Shown: positions 18,808 through 26,904 of the stretch, piece after piece
Layout of the letters: each line of letters opens with the position of its first letter
How positions within the stretch are numbered: the first letter of the stretch is position 1
Source of the DNA: Alphaproteobacteria bacterium
GTDB taxonomy: Bacteria > Pseudomonadota > Alphaproteobacteria > CAAHEQ01 > UBA3637
Assembly (NCBI GenBank): GCA_017647405.1
Contig: JAGCKR010000060.1
Span: 1 to 64,000 of the forward strand
DNA length: 64,000 nucleotides
Direction: 5' to 3'
Program-made: the position numbers and the translations under genes
The notes under the pieces: generated by a model
Told to the model about the DNA's origin: nothing
Database searches by the model: none
The model's input: only the letters and a program-made list of their open reading frames with translations

Positions 18808-19707
18808 ATGTTTGCTTTATTAATTGCTTTTCTTGCACCGATGTTGCATGCGGTTTCAAATATATTAGATGCGCGTGTTTCAAATTTTATGTTCAAAAGT
18901 AATTCTTCAACTATTTTTTATTTGGGGATAACGAATTTATTTGTTCTTCCTTTTTTAGTTTTATTGGGCGGAATGGATATTTTATATGTGCCGATAACCA
19001 TGTGGCCGATTTTATTTGTGGTAGCTCTGTTTGAAATTTTATATCAGATACCGTATTTTAAATCATTAAAACGGGTGGATACATCTATTGTGGGTGCTTT
19101 GTTTTCCTTGGGTAAAATTTTGCTTCCTGTTTTTGCTTTTGTTATTGTGGGTGAAAAGCTTTGTTTTTGGCAATATATAGGTTTTTTTGTTATTATTATT
19201 TCTACGCTTTTTTTGAATTTGAAAAAAGGGGTTTGTTTTCAAATTAATTTTGCGTTTTATCTGATGTTGATGGCTTCACTGATGATTACATTGAATACCA
19301 TTTTTTCAAAGAAAGCTTTGCTTGAAATGAATTGGATGAGTTTCAGTTTTTATTATATTATTTTATCAGATGTCTTTTTGTTTTTGGCTCTTATTCATCC
19401 AAAATTTTTAAAAAATATTAAAAAAGATTTTAAAGTTTTTAAAAAGAATTTTCCACTTTTAATGTTGATGGAAATAGTGGATAGAGCGGCTGTTTTAACC
19501 GGTATTTTTGCGCTTTCTTTATTGCCTGTAATGGTGAGGGCAGGGATCAGCTCTACAACGCCTATTTTTGTTCTTCTTTATAGCGTTATCTTATATAAAA
19601 TTTTTGGGAGTCGATTTAAAGAAAATTTAGGTAGAGGTGAAGTGGTTAAGAAACTGCTTTGCTTTTTGTTTATCATTATTGGTGTTGTTTTAACCGTTAT
19701 TGAATAA
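18808..19707 (+). CDS. EamA/DMT-family transporter
   Basis: About ten hydrophobic segments in 299 residues and two EamA-like halves; the first half ends with VDTSIVGALFSLGKILLPVFAFVIVGEKL, the typical drug/metabolite transporter motif, and the second with a shorter copy (SLLPVMVRAGISSTTPIFVLLYSVIL). Substrate unknown. Preceded by AAAGAGAAAAATC and a 59-bp gap from the MFS-like gene. Confidence 0.8.
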   Translation: MFALLIAFLAPMLHAVSNILDARVSNFMFKSNSSTIFYLGITNLFVLPFLVLLGGMDILYVPITMWPILFVVALFEILYQIPYFKSLKRVDTSIVGALFSLGKILLPVFAFVIVGEKLCFWQYIGFFVIIISTLFLNLKKGVCFQINFAFYLMLMASLMITLNTIFSKKALLEMNWMSFSFYYIILSDVFLFLALIHPKFLKNIKKDFKVFKKNFPLLMLMEIVDRAAVLTGIFALSLLPVMVRAGISSTTPIFVLLYSVILYKIFGSRFKENLGRGEVVKKLLCFLFIIIGVVLTVIE

Positions 19708-19765
19708 AAAAATACTAATAAAAATAATAAGAAATAAAAAAAATATCATTTTTGAAAAAAAGTTC

Positions 19766-19794
19766 TTGCTTTTTAAAAATAAAATATGTATAAA
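19766..19794 (+). promoter_or_regulatory. tRNA-Val promoter
   Basis: TTGCTT (19766-19771), 17 bp, TATAAA (19789-19794), 17 bp before the mature tRNA. Confidence 0.6.
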
Positions 19795-19811
19795 TAACGT
19801 TATCTTAAGAT

Positions 19812-19888
19812 GGATGTGTAGCTCAGGTGGTTAGAGTATTACGTTGACATCGTAAGGGTCGCAAGTTCGAGTCTTGCCACATCCACCA
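19812..19888 (+). tRNA. tRNA-Val (GAC)
   Basis: 77-nt cloverleaf: acceptor GGATGTG / CACATCC, anticodon loop TTGACAT (anticodon GAC), TTCGAGT T-loop, encoded ACCA. Confidence 0.96.
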
Positions 19889-19894
19889 TCTTTT

Positions 19895-19920
19895 AAGCTC
19901 CCGATTTGGGAGTTTTTTTT
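19895..19920 (+). terminator. Terminator after tRNA-Val
   Basis: 8-bp stem AAGCTCCC / GGGAGTTT (one G-T pair), loop GATTT, long T-run. Confidence 0.85.
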
Positions 19921-20017
19921 ATGCATATTTTTTTGTTGCAAATCATAAAAAAAGAGATTATATGTTTTTATATGAAACAAAAAAATACTTTTTACTTTAA
20001 TAAGTTCTTTTTCTTTT

Positions 20018-20031
20018 TCGCCTAAGGGCGA
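20018..20031 (+). other. Leader hairpin before the DAHP synthase gene
   Basis: Small hairpin TCGCC-TAAG-GGCGA about 70 bp before the start codon, inside a 180-bp AT-rich leader. No U-run follows directly, so it is not a classical attenuator; its role is unclear. No Trp-, Phe- or Tyr-rich leader peptide was seen. Confidence 0.35.
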
Positions 20032-20101
20032 TGTGATTTTTTATATTTAATTTTTCTTTTTTATTTTTTAATCATTCAATTTTTTAGCAAAGGGATTTGT
20101 T

Positions 20102-21133
20102 ATGTCTTTTTCTGTGATTCAAAGTTTACCAACACCGCAAGAGGTGATTAATCAATATGCTTTATCTGATAACTTAAAGAGCATTAAAGCAAGAAGGGAT
20201 GCCGAGATTAAAAACATTTTTGAAGATAAAGAGGATAAAATGGTTTTAGTTATCGGACCTTGTTCAGCTGATTGTGAAAAATCTGTTTTGGAATATGTTT
20301 TAAAGTTGGCTGATTTACAAGAGAAGGTGAAGGAAAAACTTCTTCTTATTCCGCGTATTTATACCAATAAACCAAGAACAAATGGGTTGGGCTATAAAGG
20401 GATAATGCATCAGCCGAATCCGAAGGAAAAGCCAAATATTGCGAATGGATTATTGGCGTTGCGTCGGTTACATTTAAAGTGTTTTTCTGAATCTGGGTTA
20501 AGCGCGGCGGATGAAATGCTTTATCCGGATGTTTTGGGTTATTTGGATGATTTGTTAAGTTATATTGCTGTTGGAGCCAGAAGTGTTGAAAATCAACAAC
20601 ATCGTTTGGTGTCAAGTGGTGTAGATGTGCCAGTTGGAATGAAAAATCCAACAAGTGGGGATTTATCGGTGATGTTTAACGCCATTTATGCGGCACAAAA
20701 TCAACATGCTTTTGCCTATAAACAAACAGAAGTGCACACATCTGGTAATCCGTTGACCCATGTTATTTTAAGGGGATATTCAACAAGTGCCGGTGAAAGC
20801 ATTTCAAATTATCATTATGAAGATTTAAAACGTGTGGATGCACTTTATAAAAAACATCCAACTCTTCAAAATCCGGCAATTGTTGTGGATACAAATCATG
20901 CAAATTCCGGTAAAAATTATAAAGAGCAACCTCGAATTGCCTATAATGTGATGGAAAGTAGGGCAGATAATCCGGTTCTTAAAAAGTTGGTGAAAGGATT
21001 AATGATTGAAAGTTATTTACAAGAAGGCCGACAAGAAGTGGGTGAGGGTATTTATGGTAAATCAATTACAGATGCTTGTTTGGGTTGGAATGATACCGAA
21101 AAGTTGGTGTATAATTTGGCGGAAATGGTTTAA
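20102..21133 (+). CDS. 3-deoxy-7-phosphoheptulonate (DAHP) synthase, type I alpha
   Basis: First step of the shikimate pathway: PEP + erythrose 4-phosphate to DAHP. The AroF/G/H family is clear: LVIGPCSADCEKSVLEY, RIYTNKPRTNGLGYKG, GARSVENQQHR, GMKNPTSGDLSV, VVDTNHANSGKN, and IESYLQEGRQ...YGKSITDACLGW near the C-terminus. At 343 residues it is of normal length. The N-terminal extension that carries much of the feedback site is present (about 40 residues) but which amino acid inhibits cannot be told. Many alphaproteobacteria use the unrelated type II enzyme, so this form may have been acquired. Single gene ending at a terminator. Confidence 0.92.
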   Translation: MSFSVIQSLPTPQEVINQYALSDNLKSIKARRDAEIKNIFEDKEDKMVLVIGPCSADCEKSVLEYVLKLADLQEKVKEKLLLIPRIYTNKPRTNGLGYKGIMHQPNPKEKPNIANGLLALRRLHLKCFSESGLSAADEMLYPDVLGYLDDLLSYIAVGARSVENQQHRLVSSGVDVPVGMKNPTSGDLSVMFNAIYAAQNQHAFAYKQTEVHTSGNPLTHVILRGYSTSAGESISNYHYEDLKRVDALYKKHPTLQNPAIVVDTNHANSGKNYKEQPRIAYNVMESRADNPVLKKLVKGLMIESYLQEGRQEVGEGIYGKSITDACLGWNDTEKLVYNLAEMV

Positions 21134-21156
21134 AGTTATGTTAAGGTATAAAACAA

Positions 21157-21183
21157 AAAGGCGACCTGATTGTGGTCGCCTTT
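21157..21183. terminator. Bidirectional terminator
   Basis: 10-bp stem AAAGGCGACC / GGTCGCCTTT, loop TGATTGT, between the DAHP synthase gene and the convergent FNT gene. The T-rich tail is stronger on the minus strand. Confidence 0.85.
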
Positions 21184-21207
21184 GAAGTGATATCTTTGCT
21201 AAATAAA

Positions 21208-21990
21208 TTATTTTTTATTGTAAATATATCCATAAACAAGGCCAATGAAAACGGCACCACCAATAATATTGCCAAGTGTTGCCGGAATAAGGTTATCAAG
21301 AATAAATTGACCCCAGCAAATGTTTGCACCGGTATATATTGCAGCCGGAATAAAAAACATATTTGCAATAGAGTGTTCATATCCTAAAGTAACAAAGAGC
21401 ATTACCGGAACCCAAATGCCCAAAGATTTTCCGATAATATCTTTGCCAGCATAACCCATCCATGTGCCAAGACAAACAAGTGCATTGGCTCCAATTCCTT
21501 TTAAAAATACTGTTTCAAACGGATATTTGAGTTTTCCATAAGCTAAAGAATGTAAATAATCACTATAAGGAGCGCTGGAGATAATGCCTGTTTTGTGTGC
21601 CATAAAAAAAGCAACTAATTGTGCGCCGATAAAGTTAAAAGAATAAGCTAAAATCCAAACTTTTAAAAGAGCTAAAAGAGTTGTCTTTTTTTGCATAGTA
21701 GAAAGCACCATACCGGCGCAATCGCTGGTGAATAAGTCTGCTCCGGCAACACTTACCATAATCAATCCAACAGGGAAAAGAGCTCCGGCAGTGAATTTAA
21801 CAAGACCTGGATTCAAATCCATAGTCACAGGCATTCCGCCAGCTACAACAACGGTAAGTAATCCGCCAAGAGCAATAAAAATACCGCCCAAAATGGCGAA
21901 TAAAAAGAATTTTAAAAGAGGCATTTCGGCTTTTGCTTTTGAGCCGTCTGCAAACAAAGTGGCAATTTCTGCCGGTTGATAATAAGACAT
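21208..21990 (-). CDS. Formate/nitrite transporter family channel
   Basis: Six hydrophobic segments in 260 residues and FNT family features: SKAKAEMPLLKFFLFAILGGIFIALGG at the N-terminus, LFTSDCAGMV in the first re-entrant loop, KGIGANALVCLGTWMG and GYEHSIANMFFIPAAI carrying the conserved His. Members move formate, nitrite or hydrosulfide as pentamers. The substrate is not evident from the neighbours (no pyruvate formate-lyase or nitrite reductase gene here). Formate export would suit a fermenting lifestyle; that is inference. Confidence 0.93.
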   Translation of the reverse strand: MSYYQPAEIATLFADGSKAKAEMPLLKFFLFAILGGIFIALGGLLTVVVAGGMPVTMDLNPGLVKFTAGALFPVGLIMVSVAGADLFTSDCAGMVLSTMQKKTTLLALLKVWILAYSFNFIGAQLVAFFMAHKTGIISSAPYSDYLHSLAYGKLKYPFETVFLKGIGANALVCLGTWMGYAGKDIIGKSLGIWVPVMLFVTLGYEHSIANMFFIPAAIYTGANICWGQFILDNLIPATLGNIIGGAVFIGLVYGYIYNKK

Positions 21991-22072
21991 AAAAACTCCT
22001 ATAAAAAATTAAAATATAAATAAATATGCCCCTTTTATTCCTTTTTTTTTAAAAAATCAAGGGGGGAAGAGG

Positions 22073-23305
22073 TTATTTTGTTTTTTGTTTTTGCGCTTTT
22101 AAATAATCATAAAGAACGCTATTTTGACTGGATGAAATTTTAATTGATTCAATTTGTTGAGGAATGCCTGTTTCATTTGAATAATAATCATTTAAATGAG
22201 GAACAAGTTTTAAATCATAGGTTAAGTTAGGTAGGATATTTTTTAATTTTTCTTCTTTAATTTCATGATCTTCCTTAATGTAAGTTATGCGCCAGCAATT
22301 AACTTCAAGGTGCATTTCTTCTAATTCAATATAATTTAATTGGTCGTAGCAATAGCGTTGAATGATTTTTTCTCTTAAGTCATCATTTCCTTCAATAAGG
22401 CATTTCATCAAAATACCCATTGTTCTTTCTTGGGCTTTTCCAAGTTTTTCTCTCTCAGAAATACATTTATTGTTTTGAGAAATATAATGTTTTTGAATTT
22501 TAAGAATTTTTTTTATCCAATTCCCCATTGGATTTCTCATCTTAACAAAATAACCGGTAGTATTATCTGTTGCCGAAAGAATTAGGTTTAAAGATCTTCC
22601 ATGCGCTTCTGCCATTAGATGGGAATAGATATCTAATTCTTGAGGTAAAAAAGCGCCATCCATTATTTGTTTGGCATGCAAAAGCTCATGTGTAATGGCG
22701 GTTATATCCAAATAATTTTGGATAGAAATCAGTCCTTTTTTGATGGATTTTTTCCCATGAGAAATGTTTCCCCCCATTAACATATCTTGGTTAATTTTAA
22801 ATTGGCAGGGTAAAAGAGGGCTTTTTAAGTTTTTTGCAACAACGGGATTAAGATGAGCTACCAAGATAAGAGATTGTATTATTTCATATTGTTGAAGATA
22901 GGGAAGACCGGAAAAATCTATTACTTTAGTTAAGTTTTCAATATCTTTTGGTGTGAGTGAAGAATATATATCATTTTCTTTTTCATCTTCATCATAAAAA
23001 TAACGAAGTTCATTTAAAACTTCTTTGGTAAGACTCGATTTTGTTAAAGTGTTATCAACATCTTCTCTTCTGATTTTTAAAGACTGATAAAATAAAAACA
23101 AAAAAGCAGGTAATTGAACCAAATCCGCATATTTAAAAAAAGAATTTTTTTGTTTACTTGTTGGGGAAGGGGAAATAAAATTACAATATACATTATTGGC
23201 GATATTTAAAGTGAATAAAGAACAAATGCTAAGACAAATATTTGAAATAAGTTTTTGTTTAAAAATATTTTTTTGAATTTGTTTTTGAAGAAAACTTTGC
23301 TGCAT
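22073..23305 (-). CDS. Putative membrane-associated zinc metalloprotease (HELLH)
   Basis: Not a family I recognise. In the 410-residue product two hydrophobic stretches lie near the N-terminus (about 20-40 and 62-75), then a helical region, then the zincin motif HELLH (206-210) in a segment ITAITHELLHAKQ. A candidate third ligand is the Glu of MAEAHGR 23-27 residues on, the spacing of gluzincins. Beyond that the protein is Lys/Glu-rich. ATG 23305 is chosen; an upstream TTG at 23335 would add ten residues. Stands alone between the FNT and MarC genes. Confidence 0.55.
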   Translation of the reverse strand: MQQSFLQKQIQKNIFKQKLISNICLSICSLFTLNIANNVYCNFISPSPTSKQKNSFFKYADLVQLPAFLFLFYQSLKIRREDVDNTLTKSSLTKEVLNELRYFYDEDEKENDIYSSLTPKDIENLTKVIDFSGLPYLQQYEIIQSLILVAHLNPVVAKNLKSPLLPCQFKINQDMLMGGNISHGKKSIKKGLISIQNYLDITAITHELLHAKQIMDGAFLPQELDIYSHLMAEAHGRSLNLILSATDNTTGYFVKMRNPMGNWIKKILKIQKHYISQNNKCISEREKLGKAQERTMGILMKCLIEGNDDLREKIIQRYCYDQLNYIELEEMHLEVNCWRITYIKEDHEIKEEKLKNILPNLTYDLKLVPHLNDYYSNETGIPQQIESIKISSSQNSVLYDYLKAQKQKTK

Positions 23306-23373
23306 TTCAAGCTCTTTTTTATGAACCAAGTGCAATATTATACTATAAAAAGAGCTATTTTGTCAAGTTTTAT

Positions 23374-23985
23374 TTATTGTATTGTTGTTTTGGCAATTAA
23401 AATAGTTAAATTGGATATAAATAATTTAACAGCGATGGCAATTAAGATGATGCCGAAGAATTTTTGAAGCATATAAATAATATTTTTTCCTAATTTGGCT
23501 TCAATTTTTTCAATAGAATTTAACACAAAAAATATCACGCCGATATTTGCTAGCATGGCTAAAAGCATATTAATATCACTATATTGTGAGCGAATGGAAA
23601 GAATGGTAGTGAGAACGCCGGCACCGGTCAAAAGCGGAAAAACAATAGGAATAAATGTTGCATCTTTCACATTGGAAGGTCCATTTGATTTAAAAATTTC
23701 AACGTCTAAAATCATTTCCATACCAAAAAGAAAAATAATCAAAGAACCTGCAATGGCAAAAGAGGAAATATCTAAGTGAAAGAGGGAAAGGAAGGCTTCT
23801 CCGATATAGAAAAAGCCGAAAAGCATTACCATTGCGCAAATGGTTGCTTTGTTAGGATTAACAATGGCACCTCTTCGTTTGGTGCTTAAAATGGTTGGGA
23901 TAGAGCCGATACAGTCAATCGCAGCAAAAATAACCAAAAAAGCACTTAAAAATTGTTGAAAATCAAATAATGAAAAAAATGCCAT
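23374..23985 (-). CDS. MarC/NAAT family membrane protein
   Basis: Six hydrophobic segments in 203 residues with the MarC hallmarks: FLVIFAAIDCIGSIPTILS, GSLIIFLFGMEMILD, FIPIVFPLLTGAGVLTTILS, and KFFGIILIAIAVKLFISNL. Function is unsettled; some relatives move amino acids. GGAGATATCC precedes ATG 23985. Confidence 0.9.
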   Translation of the reverse strand: MAFFSLFDFQQFLSAFLVIFAAIDCIGSIPTILSTKRRGAIVNPNKATICAMVMLFGFFYIGEAFLSLFHLDISSFAIAGSLIIFLFGMEMILDVEIFKSNGPSNVKDATFIPIVFPLLTGAGVLTTILSIRSQYSDINMLLAMLANIGVIFFVLNSIEKIEAKLGKNIIYMLQKFFGIILIAIAVKLFISNLTILIAKTTIQ

Positions 23986-24060
23986 GGATATCTCCTTGAT
24001 TTGCCTAAAATGGTATGTGAAATTTTTTAAATTGTCAAGAAAAGAAGTTTATTTGCTTTG

Positions 24061-24089
24061 TTGATTTTTTATCCTTTTTATATTATGAT
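24061..24089 (+). promoter_or_regulatory. Promoter of the GT80 gene
   Basis: TTGATT (24061-24066), 17 bp, TATGAT (24084-24089), 21 bp before ATG 24111. AAAGGAG is at 24098-24104. Confidence 0.65.
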
Positions 24090-24110
24090 GCTCATGAAAA
24101 GGAGTTATAA

Positions 24111-25946
24111 ATGATGATGCAAAAAAAGTTTTGGATGATACCTATACTTATTTTGTTTTTAATAGGAATATATGTTAATCCGCTAAAAGAAAAATCTCTT
24201 ACAGATAAGCTTTATCCGCAAAGACCAATACATGTATTTTTTGAGGCTATGGCAACGCAACCAGCTTTTAATGGTATGATTGAAATGGTTCAGTTGCCGA
24301 AAGATGATCCAAAAATTTTTGTGTGGCATCGTTTCCCAAATCGGGCAAAATTAGTGGATTTGAAAGAAATAAATGCAATTGAGTTAGATATTACTCCCGG
24401 TGAAGGGCAACTTTATGAAGCGAAACATAAGTTATTGCAAGCGTTGGAACTATTATTAGAAAAATATCCACAATCGCCCCTTATTATTTATACGAATATG
24501 AATAACTATGTGTATTTGTTTGATGGTCTTTTACAAAATTTTCCGAATAATCGAATTAAACACGTTCACTTATATGAGGATGGATTGGGTGAATTATTTT
24601 CCAGGGTTTCATATTTTAATTCAATCTCTTTCACAAAACAGGCTATTGCAGATTTAAAAAATTACTATTATGGCAATGATGAAAATCGGAAATTGCCGGA
24701 ATATGCTAGGTATATGATGCATTATATAATGCCTGTAACTTACCATTTTTATGGGTATAGTACAGCAGTGAAAAATAAACTCTTATCAGATAATTTTTTA
24801 AATTTGATGAAAGAGGCAACTTTTAAAGATATAGATTTTGAAAAAGTTGCTAAAAAATTGTCCTCAGAAGAAAAGAATTTATTGTATCGGTTGGTGGATT
24901 TTGATTATGAAAAATATAAAAAATTATCTAAAGAAAATAAGATATTTCTTTTTTTTGGAGGATACTATTTGGGAATGGGAGTTCATTTGTATCATGCCGA
25001 GACAAATTATCTTTCTTATTTAACTAAAAAATATCCTGATTATTATTTTTTGTTAAAACCGCATCCATCGTATGAGTCATTGAATCGGGATCGCTTTTTG
25101 GAACAGGCATTTAAAGGAGTTCCAATTGAAATGGTGAATCCGAAAATACCTTATGAAATTTTTATTATTGCTGGGTTATTGCCAGATAAAATTTCTGGTC
25201 ACTGTTCATCTTCTTTTTACACATTGACTGATGAAATATTAGATAGTTATATTCCGTATTCTGTATACGAAAAAGGTGTAAATCTGATGCAAGGAATTGA
25301 TTTTTCAAAAGCAGTTGATTTGAGTAAATTTGTTCCGAAGGAACCATATTTTTTTGATGAAAAGATTAAAAAAAATGGCAAGGCAGAATATTTGTTGATG
25401 GATAAGAACGATCATGTTTTTCTTTATAATGAACGGCATTCATTTAAAAAAGAAAATAAAAACGGGAAGGATATTTTTTGTTTTCAAGAAAATTGTTTTA
25501 TTCCTTATCAGAAGGATGGTCTAACTCATTGGGGGGTATATGAAGATATTTATATTGAACATCCTGAATGGAAAGATGAGTTGATTTATCAAAGTGAAAA
25601 TCGTTATTGCCGAAAAAATAAGAAAGATTGTGGAGTTGTTCAAAAAAGAGGTATTGAATTGGAAATTTGTTGGGAAAAATCCTCTTGCGAATTTTTTATA
25701 AAGCAAAAAGAGGGGCAATATACTTATCGTAAGGTAAATATCAACAAAACGCTTGAAAAAGAATTTGTTGTGCAACATAACCATTGGCAAGATAAATTGA
25801 TTCTTGATGCGAATGATAGATATTGTCGTGAGCAGGAAAGTGATTGCGGTTTTGTTAAAGAAATGACAAATGGTATAGAAATTTGTTGGGAATACTGGCC
25901 GTGTGAAACATTCAAAAAAGAAGATTCAGGCATATATAAAAAATAA
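24111..25946 (+). CDS. GT80-family sialyltransferase with Cys-rich repeat tail
   Basis: 611 residues. Residues 7-22 form a signal anchor, so the enzyme body may face the periplasm. Residues 38-385 follow the GT80 fold of the Pasteurella enzyme PmST1: HLYEDGLGE with D157 (general base D141 in PmST1), LLKPHPS with H318 (H311), PYEIFIIAGLLPDK with E349 (E338), and GHCSSSFY with the Ser pair (S355/S356). These contact or activate CMP-sialic acid in the family, so catalytic competence is likely; the W270 position reads Tyr/Leu here. After residue 425 comes a tail of about 185 residues not found in PmST1, with two copies of a 60-residue unit (W-x-D-x-L...RYC...DCG...E-I-C-W-E...C-E-x-F). It has its own promoter and stands alone. 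The acceptor glycan is unknown. Confidence 0.85.
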   Translation: MMMQKKFWMIPILILFLIGIYVNPLKEKSLTDKLYPQRPIHVFFEAMATQPAFNGMIEMVQLPKDDPKIFVWHRFPNRAKLVDLKEINAIELDITPGEGQLYEAKHKLLQALELLLEKYPQSPLIIYTNMNNYVYLFDGLLQNFPNNRIKHVHLYEDGLGELFSRVSYFNSISFTKQAIADLKNYYYGNDENRKLPEYARYMMHYIMPVTYHFYGYSTAVKNKLLSDNFLNLMKEATFKDIDFEKVAKKLSSEEKNLLYRLVDFDYEKYKKLSKENKIFLFFGGYYLGMGVHLYHAETNYLSYLTKKYPDYYFLLKPHPSYESLNRDRFLEQAFKGVPIEMVNPKIPYEIFIIAGLLPDKISGHCSSSFYTLTDEILDSYIPYSVYEKGVNLMQGIDFSKAVDLSKFVPKEPYFFDEKIKKNGKAEYLLMDKNDHVFLYNERHSFKKENKNGKDIFCFQENCFIPYQKDGLTHWGVYEDIYIEHPEWKDELIYQSENRYCRKNKKDCGVVQKRGIELEICWEKSSCEFFIKQKEGQYTYRKVNINKTLEKEFVVQHNHWQDKLILDANDRYCREQESDCGFVKEMTNGIEICWEYWPCETFKKEDSGIYKK

Positions 25947-26133
25947 TTTTTAAAATTTTTTTAAGTCGTTTTTCGGGATATTTGTAGTTGTTTTACACAA
26001 AATAAGTGTATTTTTAGGTATTTTTAAAAATAAAAAGCTTTATTTTTCAATGGGTTAAAGTTTTGATAAATATGATATAAAAATATTAAAAATCCCTTTT
26101 GTTTCAAAGAGTTATTTTAATTTTTAAGGTCGG

Positions 26134-26155
26134 AAATCTAACGGTCGTTAGATTT
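26134..26155. repeat. Perfect 10-bp inverted repeat (operator-like)
   Basis: Arms AAATCTAACG and CGTTAGATTT are separated by GT. No T-run follows directly, so it looks like a repressor operator or element end rather than a terminator. Confidence 0.6.
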
Positions 26156-26265
26156 GCCGAACTTTTTCCTCTTCCATACTTTAATTATACCATGGGTTTG
26201 AAATTTCGTGTCCAAAAATTTTCAAAAAAAATATATGATTTTTTAATATTTTCTTCTTATATATT

Positions 26266-26309
26266 TATTTTAAAGGATTATTTTTTATATTTTAAAGGAT
26301 TATTTTTTA
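26266..26309 (+). repeat. 22-bp tandem repeat, two copies
   Basis: TATTTTAAAGGATTATTTTT begins at 26266 and again at 26288; period 22 bp. It lies just before the autotransporter remnant. Confidence 0.7.
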
Positions 26310-26363
26310 TAAAAATTTTGCATAAAAATTGAAAAAAAATGGCACTTTTTATGTTTTTATCTT

Positions 26364-26863
26364 AAAAAAACACCACAAAATCTCGGCAAAAAAGAACCGA
26401 TTTTGATGCGCATGGGAATTCGGTTTCTATTGAAACAGGAAAGCGTTTTCAAAATAAAAAAGGCTTTTATGTTGAACCGCAAGCTGAAGTGATGTTGGGT
26501 CATGTGAACGGGGCTTCATTTACTACTTCAAGAGATGTTGATGTGAAGCAAAAAGGATTTTCATCTCTGATTGCTAGAGCAGGGGTTGGTGTTGGGTATA
26601 CATCGCCAGATAAAACAAAAACTATTTATTTAAAAGCCTCTATTTTAAATGATTTTATGGGAAAAACAAAGGCGAGTTATTCTTATCGAGGAAGAACGCT
26701 TGACTATAAAGAGGATTTAGGAGGAACATGGGGTGAATTTGCCGTTGGTGGCACATATAACCTTTCTGATCAGATTAGTTTTTATGGTGAAGCAGAAACA
26801 AATATTGGAGCACCGATTTAAACCAAATATCAATTTAGTGTTGGTGCAAGGTTTAGTTTCTAA
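26364..26863 (+). pseudogene. Autotransporter beta-domain remnant
   Basis: From about 26367 the frame reads the last third of an autotransporter barrel: VSIETGKRFQNKKGFYVEPQ, AEVMLGHVNG, IARAGVGVGYTSPD, EFAVGGTYNLSDQISFYGEAE, and a final SVGARFSF with the terminal Phe needed for BAM-mediated insertion. There is no start codon with a ribosome site before the homologous part, a stop (TAA, about 26361-26363) directly precedes it, and a second in-frame TAA at 26819-26821 separates the last 14 codons. The passenger and front of the barrel are missing. This is an inactivated gene. Confidence 0.8.
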
Positions 26864-26867
26864 AACA

Positions 26868-26895
26868 AAAAAGGCGGTCAAATGACCGCCTTTTT
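26868..26895. terminator. Bidirectional terminator
   Basis: Stem AAAAAGGCGGTCA / TGACCGCCTTTTT with a very short loop, between the autotransporter remnant and the convergent lipoprotein gene. It was probably the remnant's own terminator. Confidence 0.9.
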
Positions 26896-26904
26896 AAGAT
26901 TTTC

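Larger units (their letters stand above)
25947..26363. other. AT-rich gap without a convincing gene
   Basis: About 417 bp between the GT80 gene and an autotransporter remnant. No frame shows coding character. It holds an inverted repeat (26134-26155) and a 22-bp tandem repeat (26266-26309). It may be the decayed upstream part or the former promoter region of the autotransporter gene. Confidence 0.6.

Noticed and set aside
24111-25946. Polysialyltransferase or capsule synthesis cluster around the GT80 gene
   Set aside because: Neighbours are a MarC protein and an autotransporter remnant; no capsule export or nonulosonate gene is in the window.
26266-26309. CRISPR or VNTR array
   Set aside because: Only two copies, no spacers and no cas gene in the window.
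26099-26332. Plus-strand frame of 77 codons in the gap after the GT80 gene
   Set aside because: Composition is Phe/Lys/Leu from AT-rich DNA, no ribosome site, and the frame crosses the palindrome and tandem repeat.
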